A stretch of 43,886 nucleotides of DNA, taken from an uncultured Christensenellaceae bacterium. GTDB taxonomy: Bacteria; Bacillota; Clostridia; Christensenellales; UBA3700. The stretch is from NCBI GenBank assembly GCA_944380305.1, contig CALWHF010000032.1:1-43886 (forward strand), given 5' to 3'. Below are positions 26,601 to 34,183 of this stretch, in pieces (within the stretch, counting starts at the first letter, position 1; the number at the start of each line of letters is the position of its first letter). A model generated the notes under the pieces. It saw only the letters and a list, made by a program, of their open reading frames with translations. It did no database searches and was not told the origin of the DNA. Made by a program: the position numbers and the translations under genes.

Positions 26601-27620
26601 TTATCTGAAACTCTTGAGGAATCTCGCGTCGTTTTCGAACAGTATCCTCATGTCGGGCACGCCGTACTTTATCATCGTTATGCGCTCGATACCCATACCG
26701 AAAGCGAATCCGCTGTATTCGTTGCTGTCTATTCCGCAGTTCTCGAGAACTTTGGGATTGACTATACCCGCACCGAGCACCTCGATCCAACCCGTACCCT
26801 TGCAGAGACGGCAGCCCTTGCCGTGGCATACCGAGCAAGTCACGTCGACCTCGACGCTGGGCTCGGTAAACGGGAAATATGACGGACGGAATCTCGTCTT
26901 GGTATTCTTGTCGAACAGCTCTTTCGCGAACATGGAAAGAATGCCTTTGAGGTCGCAGAGCGTGATATGCTTGTCCACCACGAGTCCCTCTATCTGCTGG
27001 AACATCGGGCTGTGCGTCGCATCGTCGTCGGGTCTGTATACCTTGCCGGGAACGACAATTCTGATCGGCGGTTTCTTGTCGAGCATCGTCCTGACCTGGA
27101 CAGGCGAAGTGTGCGTTCTGAGCAACATTTCGTCGCCGAGATAGAACGTGTCCTGCATATCTCTCGCGGGGTGATCCTTGGGGATGTTCAAAGCCTGAAA
27201 ATTGAAGAAATCGAGTTCGACTTCGGGTCCCTGCGCAACCGAAAATCCGAGCGAAGTGAATATATCCACGATCTCGTTTTTGACGAGTGTGCAAGGATGC
27301 AGACTACCCGCCTTTACTTCGTTGGGCTCGTAGGTAACGTCGATGCTTTCCTTTTGCATCTTCTCTTCGGTCTCTTTTGCTTTGAGCGTCTTTTCCTTGC
27401 TCTCGGCTGCACCCGTTATCGCGTCTCTCGCCTCGTTGACGTATCCTCCGATCACGGGTCTCTGCTCTGCGGGCACGTCTTTCATGCCGCGCAAAAGTGC
27501 GGTGAGCTCTCCGCTCTTGCCGAGATACTTGACTTTTACCTTGTTCAGATCGGCTATCGTCGCGCATTCGTCAACCGCGGCGAGAGCGACTTTGATAAGG
27601 CTCTCGATTTTCTCTTTCAT
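26601..27620 (-). CDS. pheS: Phenylalanine-tRNA ligase alpha subunit PheS
   Basis: The 339-residue catalytic subunit of phenylalanyl-tRNA synthetase. The N-terminal coiled coil (about 1-85) binds tRNA; the class II core has [20 protein letters not shown], the cysteine pairs [14 protein letters not shown], and motif 3 [17 protein letters not shown]. The frame is open 20 codons further upstream, but those codons lie inside the T-box terminator. The start at 27620 has a strong GGAGG six bases upstream and matches the family N-terminus. First gene of pheS-pheT. Confidence 0.97.
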   Translation of the reverse strand: MKEKIESLIKVALAAVDECATIADLNKVKVKYLGKSGELTALLRGMKDVPAEQRPVIGGYVNEARDAITGAAESKEKTLKAKETEEKMQKESIDVTYEPNEVKAGSLHPCTLVKNEIVDIFTSLGFSVAQGPEVELDFFNFQALNIPKDHPARDMQDTFYLGDEMLLRTHTSPVQVRTMLDKKPPIRIVVPGKVYRPDDDATHSPMFQQIEGLVVDKHITLCDLKGILSMFAKELFDKNTKTRFRPSYFPFTEPSVEVDVTCSVCHGKGCRLCKGTGWIEVLGAGIVNPKVLENCGIDSNEYSGFAFGMGIERITMIKYGVPDMRILFENDARFLKSFR

Positions 27621-27632
27621 ATATCCTCCGTT

Positions 27633-27666
27633 ATAAAAAAAGAACGTCCCTTTAATTAGGGCGTTC
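27633..27666 (-). terminator. T-box attenuator terminator
   Basis: The stem GAACG-CCCT / AGGG-ACGTTC (27666-27642, one bulged base) with loop AATTAA is followed by a run of seven T residues on the minus strand. It ends 13 bases before the pheS start codon and is the off-state structure of the T-box. Confidence 0.88.
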
Positions 27667-27865
27667 TCACGCTGTACCACCTAAATTCGTCCGCATACGC
27701 GCGGACCTCATTGCGGCTATAACGCGCCACCGCAGTCCTCTACTTCAGTTCAAAGACTGAGCTGACGGGCGAATTCCCCTGCCGCTATGCCGAACCGTCC
27801 TTTCAGCGTATCGGACGGAATCTCTGTCGGTTGCTCTGCAAGGCACGTTCCCGTGTCGTAGCTTT
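27642..27865 (-). promoter_or_regulatory. T-box riboswitch controlling pheST
   Basis: On the minus strand the leader carries the T-box core AGGTGGTACAGCG (about 27682-27670), matching AGGGTGGNACCGCG with few changes. Just before it is a stem III-like hairpin GTCCGC/GCGGAC, and just after it a terminator. Uncharged tRNA-Phe should bind by its anticodon to a specifier codon in stem I and by its 3' end to the T-box bulge, favouring antitermination. A TTC codon in GGGGAATTCG (27771-27773) is a candidate specifier, but I could not fold stem I with certainty. Confidence 0.88.
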
Positions 27866-27871
27866 TATATC

Positions 27872-27900
27872 ATTTTACAATAAAAATTTCGCTACGGCAA
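27872..27900 (-). promoter_or_regulatory. Promoter of the pheST T-box leader
   Basis: TTGCCG (27900-27895), 17 bases, TAAAAT (27877-27872). The -35 box overlaps the last codons of yunB. Transcription is expected to start near 27865, giving a leader of about 245 bases. Confidence 0.6.
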
Positions 27901-28566
27901 CTGTTTTGCGCCCGAAATATCGAAAACGCCCTGATTCTGAAGATAAAACTCGGGTACTTTTCCCACTATCACGTTTTCGCAAAGCAGCAGAGAGCTCTCG
28001 CAGAATACGTCTTTCGCGTACAGAGGCAAAACGACGTTCGCGCTGGCAACTATGTCTATGTAGAGCGAATGTCGCACCTGATTTATCCCGACGCTGTCGA
28101 ATACCGATCTGAAATTACATTCGGCGATACCGACCGTTTCAACCTCTATCTTTACGTCTTTTCCTCTGTCACCGAGAAGCAATATCCCGCTGAAAGCACC
28201 GAGAGGCACGTCGACACCGTCTGTCGCGATCGCCTGCATTTCGTCTAGCGCGACGGTGCTGATATAACTCATCACAGTGTTGACCTTCATCATGTCTACG
28301 CCTATCATGCTTATATCTCCTGACGAATCGCAGGTTATATCGACAAAGTCGGAATATCCCAGCAGAGTCATTTCGTCGACAGTCATCTGGTAGGCGTTGT
28401 TGAGCGCGCGTACGGTCTCTCCCCGTATCGAATAATACGCTTTGTCCGTCACGAGAGGTACGATGTTTGAACGAACGTATATCAGTCCGCCTATGACGAT
28501 CGCAACGAGGAGTATCGCGACAGCCGCTCTTTTCAGTCTTTTTCTCTTTCTGCAAAAATAAGCCAC
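27892..28566 (-). CDS. yunB: Sporulation protein YunB
   Basis: A 224-residue protein with a basic N-terminus and one membrane helix (about 13-31), then an extracytoplasmic domain. The segment YYSIRGETVRALNNAYQ and the middle part with DGVDVPLGAFSGILLL match the YunB family of sporulation proteins. In Bacillus subtilis yunB is expressed in the mother cell and mutants sporulate poorly; its molecular role is unknown. Here it follows spoVAE by 51 bases in the same direction, so it may be co-expressed with the spoVA genes. It ends at the pheST promoter. Confidence 0.85.
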   Translation of the reverse strand: MAYFCRKRKRLKRAAVAILLVAIVIGGLIYVRSNIVPLVTDKAYYSIRGETVRALNNAYQMTVDEMTLLGYSDFVDITCDSSGDISMIGVDMMKVNTVMSYISTVALDEMQAIATDGVDVPLGAFSGILLLGDRGKDVKIEVETVGIAECNFRSVFDSVGINQVRHSLYIDIVASANVVLPLYAKDVFCESSLLLCENVIVGKVPEFYLQNQGVFDISGAKQLP

Positions 28567-28617
28567 GCTATATTATATGCGCGGCTTTATTCTGAAGACA
28601 ATACTCTAAAAAACTTG

Positions 28618-28986
28618 TCAGGTGCTTTTCGGTTTGGATTTCGATATGAGAGCGATCACGAATCCGAACGCGATCGCAGCCGTAAGTCCTGCGGCAACAG
28701 ACGCAAGACCGCCAATACACGCGTCGTAGAGTCCTTTTTTCGCGCCTTCTATCGCACCTGCCGCAAGCGATTTCCCGAACCCCGTTATAGGTATCGTTAT
28801 GCCTGCCTTGCCGAATTCCTCTATATATCCGAACAAACCGACCGCCTCGAGCAACGCTCCCGCGAGCAGAAAAGTCACTAGGACACGCGCAGACGTCATT
28901 CTGGTCTTGTTTATCAAAAGCTGTCCCGTCGCGCATACTGCGCCCCCGACGAGAAACACTTTGAGATAGGTCAAAAATATTTCCAT
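28618..28986 (-). CDS. spoVAE: Stage V sporulation protein AE (SpoVAE)
   Basis: A 122-residue protein with about four membrane helices, part of the SpoVA channel in the inner membrane of the forespore that moves Ca2+-dipicolinate in during sporulation and out during germination. The sequence contains the family's GITIPITGFGKSLA segment, also seen in a related form in SpoVAC. It starts 9 bases after spoVAD. Only one AE-type gene is present, of the short membrane type (AEb). Confidence 0.94.
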   Translation of the reverse strand: MEIFLTYLKVFLVGGAVCATGQLLINKTRMTSARVLVTFLLAGALLEAVGLFGYIEEFGKAGITIPITGFGKSLAAGAIEGAKKGLYDACIGGLASVAAGLTAAIAFGFVIALISKSKPKST

Positions 28987-28995
28987 AACTTCCTC

Positions 28996-30000
28996 CTATA
29001 TCTCTATCGCGACGGCGTGAGCGATAGCGGGGATGCTCTCTCCCTGAAGAGATGAATCTTTCGAAAGCATCGCTCCCGTCGGAACGAAAAGTATCCTCTT
29101 CAACCCGCCGCTCATCATCGTCTTGTACAGATAACTGCAGAATACGAGCGAACTGCACCCCGCTCCCGAACCGCCGAGACCGCATTTCTGCCTGTCCTTG
29201 AATATCATGCAGCCGCAGTCGTTGACCCTGTCTTTGATCGCCCCACACTCCTGTTCGAGCATAGTGCAAAGCAGCTCTCTGCCCAGTTTACCGAGATCGC
29301 CCGTGACGATAAGATCGTAATAATCGGCTCCTACTCCTCTTTCTTTGAGATGCGCAGTGATAGTATCGTGCGCCGCGGGAGCCATTGCCGCGCCCATATT
29401 GTTGGGATCGTCGAGTCCCATGTCTATCACTTTGCCAAGAGTGAAAGAGGTGATTTTGGGGCATTTGAATTTCGGTCTTGCCGACGTCAGCATCGCGCAT
29501 CCGACTCCCGTCACCGTCCATTGCGCGGTGGGAGGCGGCTGCGTGCCGAGCTCGAGCGGGAAACGGTATTGTCTTTCCGCCGTCGCAAAATGCGAGCTGG
29601 TACAACATATCACGCGCTCCGCACCGCCCGACAACAATATCGCGCCCGTCGCAAGCGACTGCCCGAACGTAGCGCACGCACTGTAAAGTCCGCAGAACGG
29701 CACGTCGAATTCTCTCGCCGAAAATCCGGACGGCACAAGCTGATTGAGAAGGTCTCCGCCTATTATCGCATCTACGTCTGCCGCACTCACTTCCGCAGAC
29801 TTCAGCAGACTTTCGATCGCGTGTTTTCTGAGTTTTATTTCTGCTTTTTCGTGCGATTTGCAGCCGAATTCGCTTTCGTCTATAACATAGTCGAAAAAGT
29901 CTCTGAGCCTGCCCTTTCCCTCGTCCACGCCTGCAATGGACGCCGTGTGAGCTATATAGACTTTTTTATCGAGTACATATGTCTGTCTTCCTTTCTTCAT
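28996..30000 (-). CDS. spoVAD: Stage V sporulation protein AD (SpoVAD)
   Basis: This 334-residue protein has a thiolase-like fold and is the soluble partner of SpoVAC/AE that binds dipicolinic acid. Typical segments are FCGLYSACATFGQSLATGA, RYRFP-like RQYRFPLELGTQPPPTAQWT and GLGGSGAGCSSLVFCSYL. The length and motifs match the family. The ATG overlaps the spoVAC stop (ATGA), implying coupled translation. It should be made in the forespore and sit on the outer face of the inner spore membrane. Confidence 0.96.
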   Translation of the reverse strand: MKKGRQTYVLDKKVYIAHTASIAGVDEGKGRLRDFFDYVIDESEFGCKSHEKAEIKLRKHAIESLLKSAEVSAADVDAIIGGDLLNQLVPSGFSAREFDVPFCGLYSACATFGQSLATGAILLSGGAERVICCTSSHFATAERQYRFPLELGTQPPPTAQWTVTGVGCAMLTSARPKFKCPKITSFTLGKVIDMGLDDPNNMGAAMAPAAHDTITAHLKERGVGADYYDLIVTGDLGKLGRELLCTMLEQECGAIKDRVNDCGCMIFKDRQKCGLGGSGAGCSSLVFCSYLYKTMMSGGLKRILFVPTGAMLSKDSSLQGESIPAIAHAVAIEI

Positions 30001-30443
30001 GCGAACAATCCTATGATGTAGTAAACTATCCCTATCGCTACCGATGCCGAAACGCCCGACACTATCACCGGACCCGCTATCGAAAACATCTTTGCCATAA
30101 GTCCGAATACAATGCCTTCTTTGTTATATTCGATCGCGGGAGATACTATCGAATTTGCAAACCCCGTTATAGGCAACACGGAACCCGCGCCCGCGTAATA
30201 ACCGAGCTTGTCGTATACTCCGAGCCCTGTCAGAAGACTGCCGATGAAAATCATCACGACGCCCGTCAGCGCGCTTATCGTCTTTTCGTCGAACGAAGGT
30301 ATCAGCGCGGTAAGCGCATCCGAAACGCCTTGCCCCGCCATACATATAATTCCGCCGATAGCGAACGCCAAAAGAAGAGTCTTGCCCTCTTTAGTCTTCG
30401 GCGTCGCCTGTTTTACGAGCTCCCCGTATTCCTTCTTGTCCAT
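29997..30443 (-). CDS. spoVAC: Stage V sporulation protein AC (SpoVAC)
   Basis: A 148-residue integral membrane protein with four to five helices. In Bacillus SpoVAC behaves as a mechanosensitive channel of the SpoVA complex. The conserved segment is YYAGAGSVLPITGFANSIVSPAIEY. The ribosome binding site GGAGAGGTG lies ahead of the ATG at 30443. The gene overlaps a preceding 45-codon ORF in another frame and overlaps spoVAD by 4 bases. A sigma-G-like promoter lies about 110 bases upstream, in keeping with forespore expression. Confidence 0.95.
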   Translation of the reverse strand: MDKKEYGELVKQATPKTKEGKTLLLAFAIGGIICMAGQGVSDALTALIPSFDEKTISALTGVVMIFIGSLLTGLGVYDKLGYYAGAGSVLPITGFANSIVSPAIEYNKEGIVFGLMAKMFSIAGPVIVSGVSASVAIGIVYYIIGLFA

Positions 30444-30528
30444 CGCAATGCACCTCTCCGCTCGGTCTGGCGAGCGGGAAAACGCTTTCTTTGTATTCGT
30501 CGTAACCCTGAGTGTGAGTTTCTCTCAT
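30391..30528 (-). CDS. Small ORF (45 codons) preceding and overlapping spoVAC
   Basis: ATG at 30528 with a strong ribosome binding site (GGAGG, five bases upstream) and TAA at 30391. The product begins MRETHTQGYDEYKESVFPLA and then runs through the first part of spoVAC in another frame. I recognise no family. It would be the first translated ORF of the spoVA mRNA if the sigma-G-like promoter at 30552-30580 is used. The last 17 codons are shared with spoVAC, so it may serve mainly to couple or tune spoVAC translation. Expression is inferred from the ribosome binding site alone. Confidence 0.4.
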   Translation of the reverse strand: MRETHTQGYDEYKESVFPLARPSGEVHCDGQEGIRGARKTGDAED

Positions 30529-30551
30529 AACGACCTCCGCTTTCTATAACG

Positions 30552-30580
30552 TATTATTTGCCGTTTGATCGAAAATATCC
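30552..30580 (-). promoter_or_regulatory. Candidate forespore (sigma-G-like) promoter of spoVA
   Basis: GGATA (30580-30576), 17 bases and AATAATA (30558-30552) on the minus strand resemble the sigma-G pattern GHATR-N17/18-CATWHTA with one mismatch in the -10. The known dependence of spoVA on sigma-G supports it. A sigF terminator lies directly upstream. Confidence 0.4.
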
Positions 30581-30618
30581 TGCATAAAAAACGAAACCGC
30601 ACTTTTACGAATCTAAAA

Positions 30619-30642
30619 GAAAAACGCGGCGTTAAGCCGCGT
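30619..30642 (-). terminator. Terminator of the spoIIA operon
   Basis: A perfect 7-bp stem ACGCGGC / GCCGCGT (30642-30624) with a 5-base loop, followed on the minus strand by TTTTTCTTTT. It lies directly after the sigF stop and separates sigF from spoVAC. Confidence 0.85.
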
Positions 30643-30646
30643 CCTT

Positions 30647-31363
30647 CTATGCGAGAGCTTTTTTCATCTCGTTTATTATCTTGCTTTCTATTCTCGACAC
30701 CTGCACCTGCGATACGCCGAGGATCTTTGCTATTTCGCTCTGGGTCTTGTCTTTGAAGTACCTCAGCACTATGACCGTCTTTTCCCTTTCGGGCAGCGTT
30801 TTGATGAAGTCTTTTATTATCATCTTATCCAGCATATCCTCTCCGCCGTCTTTGTCAGGAAGCTTATCCATCACGCATTGCGAATTGTCGTCGTCGTATT
30901 TTTCGTACAGAGACACGGGATATTTGCTGCTGTCCATGGCGAAAACGACTTCCTGAGGATCGACACCGAGCTTTTCGGCTAGATAGTCAACATCGGGTAC
31001 GTCTCCGTGCTCCTGTTTGTACTCGTTCGAGATCTGCTGTATTTTCAAAGACGTCGATTTGAGCGCGCGACTCACCTTTATCGCTCCGTCGTCACGGATG
31101 AATCTCTTTATTTCTCCGGCGATCATAGGAACCGCATATGTCGAAAATCTGACCCCGAAAGATACGTCGAAATTGTTTACCGCCTTGACTAGTCCCATAG
31201 AGCCGAGCTGAAGCAGGTCGTCGTATTCTATCATCTTGTTCCTGTAACGCGCGGCAATCGACTTTATAAGCGGCATATTGTTGACGATAAGCGTCTCTTT
31301 CGCGCTCTCGTCTCCTTTCTGCGCCGCCTCGATCAGCTCGACGGTCTTATTGTAATCAAGCAT
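30647..31363 (-). CDS. sigF: RNA polymerase sigma-F factor (SpoIIAC)
   Basis: This 238-residue sigma-70 type factor is the first forespore-specific factor. Region 2 contains EYDDLLQLGSMGLVKAVNNFD and RFSTYAVPMIAGEIKRFI; region 3 is shortened; region 4 contains the HTH SEIAKILGVSQVQVSRIESK. The family is distinguished from sigma-G by the partner genes spoIIAB and spoIIAA immediately upstream. The start is the ATG at 31363, which shares a base with the spoIIAB stop (TGATG); an in-frame TTG one codon upstream is also open. A GAGG motif lies upstream. Confidence 0.94.
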   Translation of the reverse strand: MLDYNKTVELIEAAQKGDESAKETLIVNNMPLIKSIAARYRNKMIEYDDLLQLGSMGLVKAVNNFDVSFGVRFSTYAVPMIAGEIKRFIRDDGAIKVSRALKSTSLKIQQISNEYKQEHGDVPDVDYLAEKLGVDPQEVVFAMDSSKYPVSLYEKYDDDNSQCVMDKLPDKDGGEDMLDKMIIKDFIKTLPEREKTVIVLRYFKDKTQSEIAKILGVSQVQVSRIESKIINEMKKALA

Positions 31364-31791
31364 CAAGCAACCTCTTTTGAGATAATTTTTACCATCGTGA
31401 CCGTCGTACCTTTACCGGGCGTGGAATCCACGCGCATTTCGTCCATAAACGTATTCATCAGAGTGAAGCCCATGCCGCTGCGCTCTTCTTCGGGTCTGGT
31501 CGTGAAGAACGGCTCCATAGCCTGCTCCACGTTTTCTATGCCTTTCCCGCCGTCGCTGATAATTATTGACAATTTACCGTCGTCTACACACAGATCGAGA
31601 TAAACGTAGTTGCCTTTTTTGCCTTCGTACCCGTGAACCACGCAGTTAGTGAACGCTTCGGATACCGCGGTTTTTATGTCTTCTATCTGCTCTACGGTCG
31701 GATCGAGTTCTACGCAAAACGCCGCGACCGTACTTCTTATAAAAGCGTCGTTTGCCATATCTGCCGTGATTTTTATATACAGTTTGTTCAT
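31363..31791 (-). CDS. spoIIAB: Anti-sigma-F factor and kinase SpoIIAB
   Basis: A 142-residue GHKL-type ATP-binding serine kinase. It holds sigma-F inactive and phosphorylates SpoIIAA. The N box is EAFTNCVVHGYEG, the G1 box is DGGKGI, and the ATP lid / G2 region is EERSGMGFTLMNTF. It starts 7 bases after spoIIAA and overlaps sigF, so the three partner proteins are made in linked amounts. It acts in the pre-divisional cell and forespore. Confidence 0.96.
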   Translation of the reverse strand: MNKLYIKITADMANDAFIRSTVAAFCVELDPTVEQIEDIKTAVSEAFTNCVVHGYEGKKGNYVYLDLCVDDGKLSIIISDGGKGIENVEQAMEPFFTTRPEEERSGMGFTLMNTFMDEMRVDSTPGKGTTVTMVKIISKEVA

Positions 31792-31798
31792 ATCGTCC

Positions 31799-32110
31799 TC
31801 ACAAATTGATTTTTTGAATTATAGAATAAATGCCCGAGAGAGTCAGTATCTTGTCAACGTGCGGGTTAGGCGACGCGACGTATATGCCCGCACCCAGCCT
31901 CTTTAAGTTTTTATATCTGCCCAGCATGACCCCTATTCCTGTGCTGTCCATGAATTTCAGTCGTGAAAAATCGAATACGAAATTTCTGAAACCGCCCTGA
32001 AATATCCGCTTGTCCAGTTTGTCGCGAACGTCGGTTGCCGTATGCTCGTCAAGTTCGCCGTCAAAACGGGCGATAACGTTGTCGCCTCTGCTCACTATGT
32101 CAAGTTGCAT
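31799..32110 (-). CDS. spoIIAA: Anti-anti-sigma-F factor SpoIIAA
   Basis: A 103-residue STAS-domain protein. Unphosphorylated SpoIIAA displaces sigma-F from SpoIIAB. The regulated serine is Ser56 in FMDSTGIGVMLGRY, matching Ser58 of the Bacillus protein. The ribosome binding site is GGAGA. First gene of spoIIAA-spoIIAB-sigF. A sigma-H promoter is expected, but I could not identify one with confidence; only an isolated TATAAT (about 32142-32137) without a matching -35 box is seen. Confidence 0.96.
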   Translation of the reverse strand: MQLDIVSRGDNVIARFDGELDEHTATDVRDKLDKRIFQGGFRNFVFDFSRLKFMDSTGIGVMLGRYKNLKRLGAGIYVASPNPHVDKILTLSGIYSIIQKINL

Positions 32111-32196
32111 ATCCGTCTCCTGTTTTGGTAGTAGACTTATTATAAATTATTGAGAGAGTCGAAAAAATGCGGGGTAGGATGAAAAAAGTCGAAAAA

Positions 32197-32218
32197 AGCC
32201 GATTGTACGTCATCGGCT
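32197..32218 (-). terminator. Terminator-like hairpin upstream of spoIIA
   Basis: AGCCGAT / ATCGGCT with an 8-base loop, followed on the minus strand by TTTTTTCG. No clear gene ends here. The M3-like gene ends 317 bases earlier and has its own terminator, so this is either a second terminator or the end of a short RNA. Confidence 0.6.
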
Positions 32219-32230
32219 GTTTTACAATTA

Positions 32231-32257
32231 CCATCCACCAGTCGGACGGGTGGATGG
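32231..32257. repeat. Perfect 9-bp inverted repeat (hairpin)
   Basis: CCATCCACC, nine bases, GGTGGATGG. It lies 13 bases from the terminator-like hairpin at 32197-32218. There is no T tract on either side, so it is not a terminator in itself. Confidence 0.7.
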
Positions 32258-32274
32258 TTGCTTATGGTAAAGCT

Positions 32275-32489
32275 GAATTGTTCTTTCAAGTGCAACACTC
32301 AAACAAAATATCAGCTCATACGAAAACTGACGTATAATCGTAATAAGGAGCAAACGACAACGGCAACGGATCGCAAAAAAAGAATCCGGCATTGATCAAC
32401 GCCGGACCTAAAAAACGCTTGGCTGCAAAACACCGCCGGATTTGTCAGAACGGAAATTTCCAAGAGTGTTGCGCTTTGTTTGGCAATTC
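32275..32489. repeat. 215-bp segment bounded by matched split inverted repeats
   Basis: The left arm is GAATTG-N11-GCAACACTC (32275-32300) and the right arm is its reverse counterpart GAGTGTTGC-N11-CAATTC (32464-32489). Six and nine bases match perfectly around an 11-base centre that differs but has identical length. The interval contains no ORF of note and holds the terminator at 32375-32406. It may be a miniature mobile element or a structured RNA; the sequence alone does not decide. Confidence 0.5.
32375..32406 (-). terminator. Terminator of the M3-like metallopeptidase gene
   Basis: The stem TCCGGC / GCCGGA, with TTGATCAA able to pair inside it, is followed on the minus strand by TTCTTTTTTT. 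It lies 129 bases after the stop codon at 32535. Confidence 0.75.
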
Positions 32490-32534
32490 ACTTCGTTCGT
32501 ATACGTCACCCGTTGCCCTGTATCCGAAACGAGG

Positions 32535-34178
32535 TCAGATCATATCTTCGAAAGTCGCGTAAAGCTCATCGTCAAAAGGCGAAAGCAGACCCGCATTGTA
32601 GAGGATCTGAGTATAAGTCTGTCCGCTTTCATAGTCGAACAGTCTGAGGTAGCTGTCTTTTGCCGCATTGAAATCGTCTTTTGCCTTGCAATATATCTGC
32701 AAAGCACTGACCATGGACACCGAATAACTGATATAATAGCACGGATTCGTGACGACCACACTTCTCCAGTATTCCATGATGTCGACTCCCAGCAACATGC
32801 TTATTTCGTAATATCCGCCGTATCTCTCGCATACCGTCTTCATCGCGTCGTCGTACTCGGACGGCAGCAGGTCGTGCGTATAAACATATTGTTCGAACGA
32901 ATCAACAATCGACGCGAGCAATACCGTATTCGTCGCCTCGTATAGATAATAATCGACTATTAATTCTTTATATTTTTCGACATCGGCGTCGTAGCCGGTA
33001 AGCGAATTGTTCAACATCCATGCCCAGAACATCGCTTCGTCGCCCTGTGAATGCGTCTCTGCCAGATCGTAATCCGAAGTAGAGTTTTGTATAGCGTCGT
33101 AGTAATGTCCGAATTCGTGCACGAAAGTCGTGTTGTAAATATAATCGGGTCCGATATACATCACGGGCGATACTCTGTCTGATATTTCGCTTACGAAAGC
33201 GGTTTCGTACGAGCTGTCAAGAGTGCTGACGATCATATTCCCTTCGTTAAAAAGCTTGTCAAATGTCTCGTCAAAACCCATTTCCTTAAAAAACGCGTCG
33301 AGAATATCGAAATTAATATCGTATACCGCATCCGCAAAGACGGCAAACTGACTATCGGTCATTCCCCACCACACGGTGTCTATCTTTTCGCTCAATTCGA
33401 GGTATACAGGCAGGATATATGCTATCAGATAGTCGGTGAAGACGTCTATGTCTTCAGCCGTATATTCTCTTTCGTATTCGTTTTCGTAAGCGTAATCGAC
33501 GTAGTTCTCATATCCGAAGAGTTTTGCGATCTTCTGATTGTTTTCTACTACCTTGGCGTAGATCTCCGGAGTTTTCTCGTAAAATTCGCTCTCGGACAAA
33601 GCGTAATACTCGTTCTCCAACGCTATGCCGTCGAAGTACAGATCGAGATATTCGTTGACGACGTCGCTTTCCCCGATAAAATCGTCGATCTCCTCGTCGG
33701 TCATACCCTCGTAATATTTTTCCTTATACGCCGAATCCCTTATACCGACGTACATTGCGTTTTCCCAGTCCGAAACGGTATTGATATAATCGACTATCTC
33801 GTCATAACTGTCAAGAGTCTTTTTGTCATCCTGATACAGATATGTAAATATCTCGGCTATTCTCATCTGCTCCGACAGATATGCGGCTTCGGTTATGACA
33901 ACGTCCTCGAAAACCTGCTCAAACCGAGCATAATCGCTCCCCTCGGTCAATAATTTTTCGGTTTTCGCCATTTTTTCGTCGATCCTGAGCTTGTCATCCG
34001 CGCTGTAAGACAAAGCGAAGTCGGGATTGGCAATGTAATAGCCGACGTCGTTAATGCTGTCGTAAAACCTGCTATTACCGGTATTCTTATCAAGGACGAA
34101 ACAGCCAGCAGCGGAAAAAGAAACGACAAAAATAATAACTGCGATAAGCGATTTATATATCAGACTTTTCTTCTTCAT
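32535..34178 (-). CDS. Lipoprotein zinc metallopeptidase, M3 (oligopeptidase F-like) family
   Basis: A 547-residue exported protein. The N-terminus has a signal peptide ending in a lipobox-like SAAGC (Cys26), so it is probably lipid-anchored outside the membrane. The zinc-binding HEFGH is at residues 354-358 (TFVHEFGHYYDA). The third ligand is probably E374 in LAETHSQGDEAMF, which resembles the VEFPSQ segment of M3 peptidases, although the gap from the first His is shorter than usual. The rest is helical and rich in Tyr, Asp and Glu, consistent with an oligopeptidase clam-shell. Substrates are unknown. It is monocistronic with its own promoter. Confidence 0.75.
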   Translation of the reverse strand: MKKKSLIYKSLIAVIIFVVSFSAAGCFVLDKNTGNSRFYDSINDVGYYIANPDFALSYSADDKLRIDEKMAKTEKLLTEGSDYARFEQVFEDVVITEAAYLSEQMRIAEIFTYLYQDDKKTLDSYDEIVDYINTVSDWENAMYVGIRDSAYKEKYYEGMTDEEIDDFIGESDVVNEYLDLYFDGIALENEYYALSESEFYEKTPEIYAKVVENNQKIAKLFGYENYVDYAYENEYEREYTAEDIDVFTDYLIAYILPVYLELSEKIDTVWWGMTDSQFAVFADAVYDINFDILDAFFKEMGFDETFDKLFNEGNMIVSTLDSSYETAFVSEISDRVSPVMYIGPDYIYNTTFVHEFGHYYDAIQNSTSDYDLAETHSQGDEAMFWAWMLNNSLTGYDADVEKYKELIVDYYLYEATNTVLLASIVDSFEQYVYTHDLLPSEYDDAMKTVCERYGGYYEISMLLGVDIMEYWRSVVVTNPCYYISYSVSMVSALQIYCKAKDDFNAAKDSYLRLFDYESGQTYTQILYNAGLLSPFDDELYATFEDMI

Positions 34179-34183
34179 ACCTT

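Noticed and set aside
32137..32142. TATAAT upstream of spoIIAA as a sigma-A promoter
   Set aside because: No -35 box at 16-18 bp; spoIIA is expected to use sigma-H, whose motif I also could not place with confidence.
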